In this document: piece after piece, positions 22,875-31,185 of the stretch
Layout of the letters: each line of letters starts with the position of its first letter
Numbering within the stretch: position 1 is the stretch's first letter
Made by a program: the position numbers and the translations under genes
Notes under the pieces: generated by a model
Databases searched by the model: none
Seen by the model: the letters and a program-made list of their open reading frames with translations, nothing else
Told to the model about the DNA's origin: nothing
Assembly (NCBI GenBank): GCA_001563335.1
Contig: LRSL01000063.1
Coordinates: 1-45,099 of the forward strand
DNA: 45,099 nucleotides
Direction: 5' to 3'
From: Candidatus Thorarchaeota archaeon SMTZ1-45
GTDB lineage: Archaea; Asgardarchaeota; Thorarchaeia; Thorarchaeales; Thorarchaeaceae

Positions 22875-23621
22875 GTGGATGTTGGGAATATGGAAGACCG
22901 CTATGAACACGAACTGCATTGTTCAAAAGATGTAGATAGATTACTAAGAGAATTCGACAAAGTTTCTAAGCACTTTCAAAAAGCCCTTGAACCCGAAACA
23001 AGCTCAATGCAAATTATTCAGATTGTCCAAGAGAGTAGAGCTGAATATATCAGGTTAATCCCAGATCTTCCTAATATTGGGGGCAGTAAGAATCCGTTCT
23101 ATTACAATCTGATTGGTAGCGCATGGTTACTAGCATTATTCAAAACCCTCGAAAACTTTGGTTTTGAACTTCGTGAGATAGGGAGAATCGGGTATGCTAC
23201 ATTCGAGAATTATATAGATTCCTACTCATCTCTAACAAAATTTTTCTTTCGAACCTTCATGTACTCTAGATTTACTAAGAAAAGAATGCAGGAGTCTGCT
23301 AAAAAATCCCAAGAACATGAGTACCAGGATGATTGGGTATATTCGTTTGTAGAGGGTGTTGATGGTGACTTTGAGTGGGGCGTGGATTTCACAGAGTGTG
23401 CAATCTACAAGTTCTACAAAAAGCAAGGGGCAGAACGTTTTCTCCCATACATTTGCCTTGGAGATTACGCTATGTATAGTAGCTTCGGTGTTGGAATGAA
23501 GCGTAGCAAAACTCTTGGATCTGGGCATAGCCATTGTGATTTCAGATACGTAAAAGGTTACAAGACTCCAAGAGGATGGCCTCCTGAGGATCTTGAGGAA
23601 TTTCAGATAATGGATATCTAG
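22875..23621 (+). CDS. L-2-amino-thiazoline-4-carboxylate hydrolase-family protein
   Basis: 248 residues. The C-terminal half matches the ATC hydrolase family (PF14196-like): DWVYSFVEGVDGDFEWGVDF, TECAIYKFYKKQGAERFLPY, CLGDYAMYSSFGVGMKRSKTL and HSHCDFRYVKG. In Pseudomonas the founding enzyme opens a thiazoline ring in L-cysteine synthesis, but most homologues are uncharacterised and the family name should be treated as a label. Conserved Cys and acidic residues (TEC, CLGDYAM, CDFRY) are present. The start is GTG 22875 or ATG 22890; neither has a good Shine-Dalgarno. It follows the double-HTH Lrp-like regulator. Confidence 0.7.
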   Translation: MDVGNMEDRYEHELHCSKDVDRLLREFDKVSKHFQKALEPETSSMQIIQIVQESRAEYIRLIPDLPNIGGSKNPFYYNLIGSAWLLALFKTLENFGFELREIGRIGYATFENYIDSYSSLTKFFFRTFMYSRFTKKRMQESAKKSQEHEYQDDWVYSFVEGVDGDFEWGVDFTECAIYKFYKKQGAERFLPYICLGDYAMYSSFGVGMKRSKTLGSGHSHCDFRYVKGYKTPRGWPPEDLEEFQIMDI

Positions 23622-23756
23622 AAAACCTCCGGAAAGCTCTCGCACTTTTGATGAATTCTAATTATATCATACGAGGTATTGGGGACTTAACTTAAGTCAG
23701 GAATGTAGTCTAAGATTTTGCTTCAATCCTATAATAAGTAAGGAGGACACAAATTC

Positions 23757-24428
23757 ATGAGCGTGGATTCATCTTGGAAGGGATTGATTAGAGCAGGTGG
23801 GATCTCATTATTAGCAGCAGGAGCAATCGTCATTATATTCATCCTTTCAGTATTCATTTTTCAGGTACAGCTTCCACTCGATGCACAAGGATTCCTTGAT
23901 TACCCCCTACCGCCAACAATTCTTTTCTGCTTGGCTGCCTTTGGGGAGTTTCTCTTGATGCCTGGAGTATTGGCCCTGTACTTCTCTCTCAAGGATATCA
24001 ATAAGAATCAAGTGTTTCTGGGAGCTGCAGTGTGGTTTGAAGCTATACCTATGTTCCTTGTTTCTCGGGGACAAGTAATATCACTCATTACAGTGGCTGG
24101 CAATTATGCAGCTACTGCAGATGTGACTATGAGAGCAGCTTACCTAGCAACGACGCATCTTGCACTCGAAGTGGCGAATGTCTATACTATTATGGCTTTA
24201 GACCTTCTAGGTGTTGGAGCTATCATCATAGGTCTAATAATGGTAAAAGGCGTCTTTATTAAGAAAACAGCCCACATCGTAATACTAGCAGGGATTTTGG
24301 TTGTCATGGGCACCTTTGGAGTCATACTAGAGCCGCTAACGATTGGAACATTGTTTGGATTGATTCTGAATGGTATATGGCAGTTAGTTGTGGGGCTCAA
24401 ACTCTACAAACTTAGTGGAAACACTTAG
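23757..24428 (+). CDS. DUF4386-like polytopic membrane protein
   Basis: 223 residues with six hydrophobic segments: ISLLAAGAIVIIFILSVFIF, ILFCLAAFGEFLLMPGVLAL, a weaker FLGAAVWFEAIPMFLV, TIMALDLLGVGAIIIGLIMV, IVILAGILVVMGTFGVIL and GTLFGLILNGIWQLVVGLKL. The order and the final GxxWQLxVGLKLY resemble DUF4386 family proteins, whose function is unknown. AAGGAGGA lies 8 nt before the ATG. Convergent with the flavodoxin gene; no operon partner is obvious. Confidence 0.55.
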   Translation: MSVDSSWKGLIRAGGISLLAAGAIVIIFILSVFIFQVQLPLDAQGFLDYPLPPTILFCLAAFGEFLLMPGVLALYFSLKDINKNQVFLGAAVWFEAIPMFLVSRGQVISLITVAGNYAATADVTMRAAYLATTHLALEVANVYTIMALDLLGVGAIIIGLIMVKGVFIKKTAHIVILAGILVVMGTFGVILEPLTIGTLFGLILNGIWQLVVGLKLYKLSGNT

Positions 24429-24553
24429 GAAGATGGAAGACTGTAACCATTCCATCCAACTCTTGGTTCTGGAGGATTCTTGAAATAGAACATGAGTATC
24501 AATGAGCTCAACCCGTGAACCATCAATAGTAGAGCAATAATATTCCATTCTAT

Positions 24554-25111
24554 TCATCTTACCTTCTCAGCTAAATCCCTAGCCCAGTTCCGAATTTCAT
24601 CCCAATTGCGTGTATCGAAGACTCCAGGTGCAACTTCTTTTATTCCAACCTCTTCAAGTTTCATTCTAAATGGACCCATGGTCTTCTTGAAAACGAAACT
24701 CATCTTGTTATAGTCCCAGACACCACCAAACATGCCAAGAGCCACTGGATTGATTGAATACTTCTCCGTCTTCTCAACAAGATACTTCTGCCAGTTTTCC
24801 TCCATTTCTGAAGTCTGACCATCGTACTCTAGAATCGCCTTAGCACCCGATGAAACGAAAATAGCAGTCTTCTTTTCTCGAAAATCTTTTTGGAACTTGT
24901 TCAGGAATTTATCTGATTCTTTACACCATCTGAACATCTGCATACCCGCACCGACGAGAACAAGATCATATTCAGAGATATCCTTCAACTTCTCCTTCTT
25001 TGTATTAACAACTCGAACATCAAATCCTTCATCGCGGAGCACAGTTGCAATCTCTTCAGAAGTAGACTCAGTCGCACCATAACGAGTGCAAAAAGCAATT
25101 AATGTCTTCAA
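24554..25111 (-). CDS. Flavodoxin-domain protein
   Basis: 185 residues. The N-terminal phosphate-binding loop TRYGATESTSEEIA (8-21) and the following DLVLVGAGMQMFRW strand place it in the flavodoxin fold, close to the flavodoxin_5 / protoporphyrinogen oxidase HemG-like group. It would bind FMN and carry one or two electrons. The sequence has no N-terminal signal, so it is cytoplasmic. Redox partner unknown. The gene stands alone with 125 nt before its convergent neighbour. Confidence 0.75.
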   Translation of the reverse strand: MKTLIAFCTRYGATESTSEEIATVLRDEGFDVRVVNTKKEKLKDISEYDLVLVGAGMQMFRWCKESDKFLNKFQKDFREKKTAIFVSSGAKAILEYDGQTSEMEENWQKYLVEKTEKYSINPVALGMFGGVWDYNKMSFVFKKTMGPFRMKLEEVGIKEVAPGVFDTRNWDEIRNWARDLAEKVR

Positions 25112-25207
25112 ACTCGCTTCCTCAGGAGTAACAAAATCAAACCGACTATTAATTAGATACTCTTAATGAAAAAAGTGAAGGAGTGTACTTAGCTCTATTA
25201 AAATAAA

Positions 25208-25300
25208 TCACCTTCTTTTCACGAAGATGACAATCACAACGAGAACAACTGCAAAACCACCCACTGCTAACCAGACATATAGATCTCTGCAGATAGGTCA
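25208..25300 (-). pseudogene. C-terminal membrane-anchor remnant of a lost secreted protein
   Basis: On the minus strand, about 25285 to 25208 reads DLYVWLAVGGFAVVLVVIVI followed by FVKRR and a stop, with an in-frame stop about 15 nt before it. This is a hydrophobic helix and basic tail identical in style to the anchors on other secreted proteins here, but nothing remains of the ectodomain. It lies just after the end of the amidohydrolase remnant. Confidence 0.4.
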
Positions 25301-25347
25301 ATAGAGAGGAAGAATCCATAGTATCTTTGAAACCTGACAACACTGGC

Positions 25348-25608
25348 CTATCTTTGGTTAATGATTGTTGATTTCTTTGCAAGAGTTACTAATATTACTA
25401 GTGCGAAAATTGAGATGACAACAGCTATCGGGAGAAGAAGTGGAAACGGCGTTGGTGTTATGATGAGGTCTGTAAATTCTGAACCCTCTTTCACATATTC
25501 AATATTCCCACCGATCATTGTCAGATACACCTCTAGATCCTTCAACTCATCAGCATGGACATCCAGGGGTGAATCCGAAAGGACAATAAGATCAGCAAAC
25601 TTTACTCA
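25348..25608 (-). pseudogene. Truncated amidohydrolase-family protein, C-terminal anchor retained
   Basis: The minus strand from about 25608 reads KFADLIVLSDSPLDVHADEL then KDLEVYLTMIGGNIEYV, the closing beta domain of metal-dependent amidohydrolases (G-K-x-ADLIVLxxxP, then the (T/x)-x-GGxxxY end). A helix (LLLPIAVVISIFALVILVTL) and basic tail follow. Immediately upstream is an in-frame TGA beside a (CA)6 repeat, so the catalytic barrel is gone. An ATG at 25545 exists but would start inside the domain. The gene was probably an extracellular anchored amidohydrolase. Flanked upstream by copy A of the direct repeat. Confidence 0.55.
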
Positions 25609-25617
25609 CACACACAC

Positions 25618-25723
25618 AGCCGAGAGAGTCCAGAAGCTGTGTCATGGATATGACAACACTGTGAACTAGAGTATGTCCGGAGCTTCGACATAAAGTTTCC
25701 GCCACTCAAGATGGACTAGGTCA
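25618..25723. repeat. Direct repeat, copy A (106 bp)
   Basis: Aligns without gaps to copy B at offset 1457 with about 16 mismatches by my count (about 85% identity). It contains TGTCAT-GGAT-ATGACA at 25640-25655 and, on the minus strand, an open frame ending RKLYVEAPDIL-stop. It lies directly upstream (5') of the amidohydrolase remnant and downstream of the serine-hydrolase gene. Confidence 0.65.
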
Positions 25724-25796
25724 GTATACATTTCCTGTTCAAGGCTATGAAGTTCGCAAGAGGTGAGTTAAGAAGAATCGACTAAGTTTGGGTCGA

Positions 25797-27017
25797 TCAT
25801 CTCCTTCTAGTCTTATGAAAAAGGTATAATGCTAGAACAAAGAAAGTAGCTCCAGTTGTTACCAGTAGTGTAGTCCAGAGGGGATCGAACCATGATGCTG
25901 AACTTGTATCATCTTGAATTGCTGCCAATATCCAGGATTTAAGGAGACCTTCATGAGGATAGTCAACATACTGTTGAATACTAGATGAGAAAACTACTAC
26001 CAAATCTTGTTTCGGTACAACGAAAATGTATTGACCATATAGCCCAAGGGCATAATAGTATTCTTGTGCGGGGTTGGTCCACCATAGATAGCCATATCCG
26101 CTTTCTGCGTTGAATTGAATGAAGGTACTCGTGGATTTCTTAACCCAATCATGTGAGATGATCTGCTTGCCATCCCAAGTTCCGTTATTGAGATAGAGGT
26201 ACCCGAACTTTGCGGCATCCCGAGAGCTGATAGAAAGGTTGAAGCCGCCAATTGTCACACCTATTGCATCACTAGACCAGAAAACATCCGTTATGCCCAG
26301 TGAGCTAAATAGATGCTCATGAGCGAATTCGAGAGCGGTTAGACCGGTTGCTTGCTGTATTATAGAAGAGAGAAGATGCGCCACCCCTGAACTGTAATGG
26401 AATACCTCTCCAGGTTCTGACACCATATCTAGTTCAAGAACATATTGAGTACCGTCACTGGGGATCAAATCGTAGGAGTTAATTCCTTCTTCCCAAAATA
26501 ACCCAGAATGCATTGTGAGTAAATGCTCTAGAGTTATGAGTTCCTTACGCTCATCCCAGTTAGAGATGCTCCGGTTGGGAAAGAAAGATAGGACCCTCTG
26601 ACTGACGTTGTCGATGTAGCCTTTGTCGATAGCTATTCCAAAAAGACAGGAAACAAAACTCTTTGTCACACTATACCAGAAAGGGGTACTGTTCTCATTC
26701 TGATTGGAAGTCGGATACTCTTCGAATACTTTGTAGCCATGCCGAATCACAATGACTGAATCAATGTTTATACTGTTTTCATCTATATAATCAACCATAT
26801 TCCGGAGTTGCGTAGAATCCATACCTTGTTCTTCAGGAGTCGTATTTCGCCATCCATCTGTCGGCCAATAGTTTCTGACTGTGCTTGAGGGCTTGGCGGT
26901 ATACACTGAATCTGTGATACTATTGCTGAAACTTATATTGCTGACAAACAGAATCAGAATCATTAGAATAATAGCTGAGACTTTTGGTGATTCTGCTCTC
27001 AGTCTATTCTCTCTCAT
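25797..27017 (-). CDS. Membrane-anchored beta-lactamase-fold serine hydrolase (class C/COG1680)
   Basis: 406 residues. A signal helix (SAIILMILILFVSNISFS) is followed by a class-C-like serine hydrolase: the SxxK motif SVTK at 116-119 (FWYSVTKSF), YSS at 208-210 (the Y-x-N position) and HSGLFWEE; the third KTG-like motif is not obvious (GLYGQYIF). A C-terminal helix (TTLLVTTGATFFVLALYLF) and HKTRRR tail anchor it with the domain outside. Such proteins are esterases, peptidases or D-aminopeptidase-like enzymes more often than antibiotic lactamases. The 1.2-kb gene sits between the two copies of a 106-bp direct repeat, copy B being about 58 nt upstream of its ATG. Confidence 0.75.
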   Translation of the reverse strand: MRENRLRAESPKVSAIILMILILFVSNISFSNSITDSVYTAKPSSTVRNYWPTDGWRNTTPEEQGMDSTQLRNMVDYIDENSINIDSVIVIRHGYKVFEEYPTSNQNENSTPFWYSVTKSFVSCLFGIAIDKGYIDNVSQRVLSFFPNRSISNWDERKELITLEHLLTMHSGLFWEEGINSYDLIPSDGTQYVLELDMVSEPGEVFHYSSGVAHLLSSIIQQATGLTALEFAHEHLFSSLGITDVFWSSDAIGVTIGGFNLSISSRDAAKFGYLYLNNGTWDGKQIISHDWVKKSTSTFIQFNAESGYGYLWWTNPAQEYYYALGLYGQYIFVVPKQDLVVVFSSSIQQYVDYPHEGLLKSWILAAIQDDTSSASWFDPLWTTLLVTTGATFFVLALYLFHKTRRR

Positions 27018-27074
27018 TCATTCTCCTCTCCTACTAGTGTTGAAATGCAAGAAATCACTACCTTCTCTCAGATT

Positions 27075-27180
27075 AGCTGAGAGAGTCTTGAAGTTATGTC
27101 ATAGATATGACAACACTGTGAACTAGAGTATGCATGGAGCTTCGACATAAGGTTTCCGCAACGCGAAATGGACTGAGTCG
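27075..27180. repeat. Direct repeat, copy B (106 bp)
   Basis: Second copy of the repeat at 25618-25723, same orientation, ungapped. The palindrome TGTCAT-AGAT-ATGACA (27097-27112) is conserved with its half sites intact. On the minus strand an open frame ends RKPYVEAPCIL-stop at 27123, matching the end in copy A. It lies upstream of the serine-hydrolase start. Confidence 0.65.
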
Positions 27181-27344
27181 TGATAGAATTCGGTTAGTTT
27201 GCGGGTATTATCGAAAGCCCTAACAATTGAACCAGCGTTTCTAAGAATGGCGCAGCAAAAAACCGAGAGTAGAATCAGGGGTGCGAAGCCTATCTCGAGA
27301 AGAAAGAGATCGAAAGAATAGCGCATTTCTTGAAACGGCCCCAC
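27123..27344 (-). pseudogene. Possible gene fragment ending in the duplicated C-terminus
   Basis: A 73-codon frame with a hydrophobic stretch (FAPLILLSVFCCAILRNAG) and the end YHDSVHFALRKPYVEAPCIL. Its last 25 codons correspond to the end of a frame in copy A (MYTDLVHLEWRKLYVEAPDI), with conservation of protein residues and the stop. No RBS or recognised domain; probably the decayed 3' end of a membrane-protein gene rather than an active gene. The surrounding 27181-27473 stretch shows nothing else convincing. Confidence 0.3.
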
Positions 27345-27473
27345 GCGATTCGACTGTCTGACCTCAGAACTCCCTTTTATTTCATGTTTCTCCTGTCTGC
27401 AAGTGGAATAGTTGTAATCGAATGGTCAGATTTTTGAGCAGGTCATCTAACTAGAGAGACTGAGAGAGAAGTC

Positions 27474-28211
27474 ATGTCTGTGAACTATGAAGAGGCTGGA
27501 GATCCTGCTACGAGGACCATAATATTTGTGCATGGAGCTGGAGGTTCATCTGCCACCTGGTTTATGCAATTAAGAGGTCTATCATCTGATTACCATGTGG
27601 TAGCAGTTGAGCTCAATGGTCATGGGAAAACACCAGATCGGAAAGAAGAGGATGTCCTCCACTCTTACCTCCGTGATGTACATGAGGTTGTCACAAAGTT
27701 CAACAAACCCTTTCTTGGTGGCCATAGTATGGGTGGTGCACTTGCACAACTTTATGCGTTAAACCATTCAGAAAATATTAGTGGAATCATCTTAGTTGGA
27801 ACAGGCGCAAAACTGAGGGTCACCCCGATTGTATTCAATCTCCTCGATAATGACTTTGAGGGGTATGTCGAAGCTGTTGGGAATTTTATGTTTCATGAAG
27901 ATACATCAGATGAAATGATAGAAGCATCTAAACATGAGGTGCGCAAATGTCCTGTGCAAATTATTCGTAGAGATTTCGAATTATGTGACAAGTTCGATAT
28001 CATGGAGGAAGTAAAAGGAATCAAAAAACCTACTCTGATTCTTGTTGGTGAAGGTGATGTGATGACTCCAGTCAAATATTCCCAATATCTCAAAGATAAG
28101 ATTGAAGGATCAATCATGCAGGTTATTGAAGGCGCAGGACATAGTGTAATGCTTGAACAGTTTGGTGTCTTTAACGAACTTGTGGCTAATTGGGTAAAAA
28201 GAATCAATTAG
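27474..28211 (+). CDS. Alpha/beta-hydrolase
   Basis: 245 residues with a full catalytic triad: nucleophile S85 in GGHSMGGALA, D195 in VGEGDVMTPV and H223 in GAGHSVMLE. The oxyanion loop is FVHGAGGSSATW near residues 18-30. There is no signal peptide, so it is cytoplasmic. Members are esterases, C-C hydrolases or haloperoxidase-like; substrate not predictable. Start ATG 27474 places the first strand early, as usual. Convergent with the NTF2-like gene, overlapping by 4 nt. Confidence 0.8.
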   Translation: MSVNYEEAGDPATRTIIFVHGAGGSSATWFMQLRGLSSDYHVVAVELNGHGKTPDRKEEDVLHSYLRDVHEVVTKFNKPFLGGHSMGGALAQLYALNHSENISGIILVGTGAKLRVTPIVFNLLDNDFEGYVEAVGNFMFHEDTSDEMIEASKHEVRKCPVQIIRRDFELCDKFDIMEEVKGIKKPTLILVGEGDVMTPVKYSQYLKDKIEGSIMQVIEGAGHSVMLEQFGVFNELVANWVKRIN

Positions 28212-28618
28212 AGATTTATGAGTCTTCGATCTCTACGTTTCTTCTCAACAGCTGCAACAAGGCTTGTCCTATCAAAATAGACTTCATTCCTTGTAATCTT
28301 TTCATTCTCTATCTCAACAATATCCAAGCCAATTTCATGGATTGTTTCTTGACCTACAGGAATAGTACATTCCCACTTCACAATAGTACCTTTTTCTATA
28401 GGAAATACCTCAATTGGTTTCCAAGTCCAATCTCGATAGACATCAAGAAGTCGTTCAAAATACCTGCCAATCTCTTTGTGACCTTTGAGACCATCTCTGT
28501 TTGCAGGATCGATGTAAAGAGCTTCTTCGTGATAGTATTGTAAGAGTTCCTCTGGATTGTTACCAGTCCATGCGGCAAGCCAATCTTTGCAAAATGAAAA
28601 TAGTTCGTTCTTGTTCAT
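28208..28618 (-). CDS. SnoaL/NTF2-like protein
   Basis: About 136 residues with the cone-shaped NTF2 pattern: N-terminal helix (FSFCKDWLAAWTGNNPEELL), QYYHEEALYIDPANRDGLKG, the IGRYFERLLDVYRDW helix, and long strands (GTIVKWECTIPV, IHEIGLDIVEIENEKI). SnoaL-like proteins act as polyketide cyclases, isomerases or small-molecule binders; here it cannot be specified. ATG 28618 is chosen because GTGAT sits 5 nt upstream; the open frame starts at 28657. Confidence 0.7.
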   Translation of the reverse strand: MNKNELFSFCKDWLAAWTGNNPEELLQYYHEEALYIDPANRDGLKGHKEIGRYFERLLDVYRDWTWKPIEVFPIEKGTIVKWECTIPVGQETIHEIGLDIVEIENEKITRNEVYFDRTSLVAAVEKKRRDRRLINL

Positions 28619-28767
28619 CTTTATCACATCGAGCACCAGAGTTGGTATATCATTCACAATTCTCCCATCTCTTATTCTTTACCCATCACATTTTCCATCC
28701 CTCACTGTTAAATACAGGCTTTGTTCTTTGATTCAGGTCTTTTCAGACAAATTAGGAGTAGAAACAA

Positions 28768-30165
28768 ATGGAAATGGGAGAGGTAGTTCAAGAAATCCCA
28801 ACCGATAGAAAAGAACGATTTGGTTGGTATCTTTTTGATCTTGCAAATACGAGCTTTACAGTCCTCATAGTTACAGCATTATACCCCCTCTACTTCCGAG
28901 TGTTAGTTTGGAATGAAACACTTGGAGATGCAATGTGGGGATATGCAGGCAGTATCACGATGCTAATAATTGCAGTAAGCGCTCCTGTTCTAGGAGCAAT
29001 TGCTGACTTTGGGGGCACGAAGAAAAAGTTTCTAATATTCTATACTTCTGTCTGTATTGCTTTTACTGCGTTCATGGTTTTTCTTCCGGGTCTCAGACAA
29101 TCTGAGATTGATCTACTTGAACCCGGAGTAGGTTCATCACCATTCCCTGTGATTCTGGGATTTGATATATGGGTATGGGCGTGGATAATTTTCATCATAG
29201 CAAATATTGGTTTTCAAGGAGCACTCCCCTTCTATAACGCTTGGCTTCCAGAAATAAGCACAGAGGAGAATATAGGCAGAATAGGCGGTTATGGTTTCGC
29301 TGCTGGTTATGTTGGAGCTATGGCAACTATTGTAATTGCTCTAGTCGTAATTCTTGCTGATTTACCTTATACCTATGCGTTTTTCCTTAGCGCAATATTC
29401 TTCCTTGTGTTTGCGATTCCAAGCATAATCGCGTTGAAGAATAGACCCCCAAGGGTGTTTCCTGGAGAGGAAGGTCAATCTCTCGCACGGCTTGGATATC
29501 AGAGGATTAGAAACACACTCAAGAATATTAGGAAGTACACGGGTTTGCCACTTTTCTTAGTTGCTTACTTTTTGTTCAGCGATGCAATAACAACTGTCAT
29601 CTACTACGCGGCAATATTTGGTCAAGCTGTATACGCATTTAGTACAACCATGATTCTCATATTCTTTGCAGTGACTCAACTTGCAGCAATCCCAGGAGCA
29701 TTCATCTTTGGCATTGTGGCGGATAGAATAGGAACGAGGAAAACTCTAATCATTACTCTGTTCATCTGGGTTATTGCCTTATCAATTGCCTACCTCTTTG
29801 TTGCTTACGGAGCACTCGTTTGGTGGACAGTTGGTATGATTGCAGGTGTTGGAATGGGTTCATCTCAGAGTACAGCACGCAGCATGTATGGTCAGTTCAT
29901 TCCAGAGGAAAAGAAATCTGAAATGTATGGCTTTTACGCTTTAACTGGTAAATTTGCTGCAATTCTTGGACCATTTGTGTATGCATCTGTTCTCTTGCTT
30001 GTAAATCCAACACAAAATCCAAGTCTTGTTGCTCAAGCACATCTGACAGCTATGCTTGTCATATTGATATTCTTTGTAGCATCAATCCTATTACTCCTTA
30101 AAGTAAGGCAACCTGTGAAAGGTGAAGCTAGAGTCTATCTCGAGGATGACATTCCATTTACATAA
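28768..30165 (+). CDS. UMF1/Atg22-family MFS transporter
   Basis: 465 residues, about twelve hydrophobic segments. The start GWYLFDLANTSFTVLIVTAL followed by YPLYFR is the signature of the UMF1 family related to yeast Atg22. Other typical parts: APVLGAIADFGGTKKKFL (MFS motif A region), YNAWLPEIS, GGYGFAAGYVGA, and GIVADRIGTRKTL in the second half. Atg22 exports amino acids from the vacuole; prokaryotic members are probably metabolite or amino-acid exporters. Start ATG 28768 with GGAG about 12 nt before it. A strong terminator follows. Confidence 0.85.
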   Translation: MEMGEVVQEIPTDRKERFGWYLFDLANTSFTVLIVTALYPLYFRVLVWNETLGDAMWGYAGSITMLIIAVSAPVLGAIADFGGTKKKFLIFYTSVCIAFTAFMVFLPGLRQSEIDLLEPGVGSSPFPVILGFDIWVWAWIIFIIANIGFQGALPFYNAWLPEISTEENIGRIGGYGFAAGYVGAMATIVIALVVILADLPYTYAFFLSAIFFLVFAIPSIIALKNRPPRVFPGEEGQSLARLGYQRIRNTLKNIRKYTGLPLFLVAYFLFSDAITTVIYYAAIFGQAVYAFSTTMILIFFAVTQLAAIPGAFIFGIVADRIGTRKTLIITLFIWVIALSIAYLFVAYGALVWWTVGMIAGVGMGSSQSTARSMYGQFIPEEKKSEMYGFYALTGKFAAILGPFVYASVLLLVNPTQNPSLVAQAHLTAMLVILIFFVASILLLLKVRQPVKGEARVYLEDDIPFT

Positions 30166-30187
30166 TTGTCTTGTACGTTAGCAAAAT

Positions 30188-30236
30188 GAATTCCCCCTAG
30201 AATACCCTAGGGGGATTCCTTCTCTTTTTCTCTAAA
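30188..30236 (+). terminator. Hairpin terminator after the UMF1-family transporter
   Basis: CCCCCTAG pairs with CTAGGGGG (30193-30200, 30207-30214) and is extended by GAAT/ATTC across a one-base bulge. Followed by TTCTCTTTTTC on the plus strand. It lies between two convergent genes. Confidence 0.65.
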
Positions 30237-31185
30237 GTAGTGGAGCAATTTTTTCGCCAAATAACGAAACCTGCCCAGTTTCTTCACCATAAGGAAACAT
30301 TAGAATTATGTTTGATACTCCTTGTTCCTTATATTCAAAAAGTCTATTAGCAATGATATCTGGAGTGCCCCAAAGGGAAGAAGATACCCTCCTTCTATAC
30401 TCGGCTTCAGAAATCCCACGAGCAATTGCACCTTTCTTAATCATGTCTTCCATTTCGATATCAGACTTCACGATGCGTGTCCAAAGACCAACCGATTTTG
30501 CTATGTCATTTGGATTCCTACCATGCTTTTTCGCAAACTTAGAAAGTTGCTGAAAAATGCCCATCGTCTGTTCAGGTGAAAATCCCCAGGCTACATTTAA
30601 GCCATCAGCATACCTTGCCGCTAACTCAATCATCTGAGGTCCTGCTCTGTTAGAACCAACCCAAATTCTAGGATGTGGTTTTTGAACGGGTTTCGGGAAT
30701 GATATTAGCTCCTTTACTCTGTAATGTGATCCTTCGAATGAAAACTTGTCTTCGGTCCATGCTCCTCGAATGATACGAATTGCCTCACTAAGCTGTTCCA
30801 ATCTTGTTTCATATTTTGGGAACTTGTAGCCATATGCGTCATATTCCATCCTTTTCCAACCAGCACCAATCCCAAAATCTAGTCGACCATTAGATAGAGC
30901 ATCAATTGTTGCAGCCATTTTTGCATGAAGGGCTGGCATTCGATAGCTGTTGCAAAAGACCAAACTACCAACACGGATTTGTTTATTCTCTCGCACTAAA
31001 GCAGCCATGATTAACCATGGGTCAAGAAGAACCTTATCAGTTGCATCCGAGTCTAGCATGAAATGGTCAGAGAACCAGATACCTTTGAAACCATTATCAA
31101 GTGCTTTTTGGGCTATGTTAAGAACATCAGGAAAATCATACCCAAATTGTGGCTCAATCTGAACTCCGAATTCCAAAAGCCTCAC
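30232..31185 (-). CDS. Luciferase-like (LLM, probably F420-dependent) monooxygenase or reductase
   Basis: 317 residues forming a bacterial-luciferase-type TIM barrel: EFGVQIEPQFGYDF at the start, GIWFSDHFML, RIRVGSLVF-type strand (QIRVGSLVFCNSYRMPAL), GRLDFGIGAGWKRMEYDAYG and PRIWVGSNRAGPQMIELAARYADGLN. In archaea most members use F420 (for example methylene-H4MPT reductase-like or secondary alcohol dehydrogenase-like enzymes), but flavin use is possible. Overlaps the next gene upstream by 4 nt (31182-31185), so translation is coupled to the C_GCAxxG_C_C protein. Confidence 0.8.
   Translation of the reverse strand: MRLLEFGVQIEPQFGYDFPDVLNIAQKALDNGFKGIWFSDHFMLDSDATDKVLLDPWLIMAALVRENKQIRVGSLVFCNSYRMPALHAKMAATIDALSNGRLDFGIGAGWKRMEYDAYGYKFPKYETRLEQLSEAIRIIRGAWTEDKFSFEGSHYRVKELISFPKPVQKPHPRIWVGSNRAGPQMIELAARYADGLNVAWGFSPEQTMGIFQQLSKFAKKHGRNPNDIAKSVGLWTRIVKSDIEMEDMIKKGAIARGISEAEYRRRVSSSLWGTPDIIANRLFEYKEQGVSNIILMFPYGEETGQVSLFGEKIAPLL

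Noticed and set aside
25604..25618. (CA)6 microsatellite
   Set aside because: Too short to mean much alone; noted only as the edge of the truncated amidohydrolase.
25797..27017. Antibiotic-resistance beta-lactamase
   Set aside because: Class-C-fold serine hydrolases of this type are mainly esterases/peptidases, and the third active-site motif is not typical.
25618..27180. Composite transposon
   Set aside because: The repeats are direct and partly coding, with no transposase, terminal inverted repeats or target duplication.
27123..27344. Functional small membrane protein
   Set aside because: No RBS and no recognised domain; its end matches a decayed frame in the other repeat copy, so it is listed only as a possible fragment.
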